NCBI GenBank assembly: GCA_001603055.1
Contig: LVAZ01000123.1
Location: 1-15,686 of the forward strand
Origin: Victivallales bacterium Lenti_02
Lineage (GTDB): Bacteria; Verrucomicrobiota; Lentisphaeria; Oligosphaerales; Lenti-02
Direction: 5' to 3'
DNA length: 15,686 bases
This document shows, one piece after another, positions 15,576-15,686 of this stretch (position 1 is its first letter; the number at the start of each line of letters is the position of its first letter). A program made the position numbers and the translations under genes. The notes beneath the pieces were generated by a model. That model made no database searches, had not been told where the DNA came from, and was given only the letters and a program-made list of their open reading frames with translations.

Positions 15576-15686
15576 CCCCGCTGCGCCATCTGGTTCTCGC
15601 CGCCGTTCTGATCGCGGGACTTTTCGCCCATTCGGTGGGGCCGGGGGGCGGGGTTCCGGTGTCCACCGTGGTCCTGCTGGCGGGGG
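15572..15686 (+). CDS. Exported protein, N-terminal fragment
   Basis: An open frame begins at GTG 15572, overlapping the stop of the lipoprotein gene (GTGA). It runs to the right edge for 38 codons. GAGGGGG lies seven bases upstream. The visible start is basic then hydrophobic (TPLRHLVLAAVLIAGLFAHS) and looks like a signal peptide or N-terminal membrane anchor, followed by a Gly-rich turn and a second hydrophobic stretch at the edge. The overlap implies translational coupling with the lipoprotein and hence a related job, probably in the envelope. Nothing more can be said from the fragment. Confidence 0.6.
   Translation, partial: MTPLRHLVLAAVLIAGLFAHSVGPGGGVPVSTVVLLAG

Overview
The window is a very GC-rich, gene-dense stretch of what looks like an ordinary bacterial chromosome. 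It holds nine complete protein genes and two cut by the window edges. I see no tRNA, rRNA, CRISPR array, insertion sequence or phage gene. A lipobox lipoprotein, a ComEC homologue and a GldA/GldF/GldG-type ABC system point to a Gram-negative (diderm) bacterium. The FHA/PEGA protein and the large lipoprotein with lectin-like beta modules are the kind of genes I associate with the PVC group (Kiritimatiellota, Lentisphaerota, Planctomycetota) or deltaproteobacterial lineages. That placement is inference from gene content only.

Layout. At the left edge a minus-strand gene for a membrane-anchored protein starts at a TTG codon (position 201) and runs out of the window. It has a good promoter at 267-295. 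A 243-base divergent leader separates it from a plus-strand C4 zinc-ribbon coiled-coil protein (445-1158). That gene converges on a minus-strand PHP-family phosphoesterase (1155-2066), and both end in the same CTAG tetranucleotide. Divergent from the PHP gene is a plus-strand gene for an FHA-TM-PEGAx3-OB-like protein (2141-4192). It is closely followed by a ComEC-type competence channel whose C-terminal metallo-beta-lactamase-like domain has lost its metal ligands (4226-6436). An orphan peptide-importer ATPase (OppF/DppF type, 6505-7503) comes next.

After a 261-base gap comes a tightly coupled operon: GldA-like ATPase (7765-8709), GldF-like permease (8706-9452), GldG-like auxiliary protein (9480-11399) and DUF4340 protein (11396-12562). 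The ATGA overlaps imply translational coupling and fixed stoichiometry. The known pattern for this family is an ABC-2 exporter whose GldG and DUF4340 partners sit in the membrane and face the periplasm. A 103-base spacer with a strong hairpin leads to a 969-residue lipoprotein built of several beta-rich, LamG/ConA-like modules (12666-15575). Its stop overlaps the GTG start of another exported protein cut by the right edge.

Most of the window is housekeeping or widespread accessory content. The parts most worth a second look are the degenerate C-terminal domain of ComEC, the four-part architecture of the FHA protein, the large lipoprotein, and several RNA-structure candidates in the leaders and spacers.
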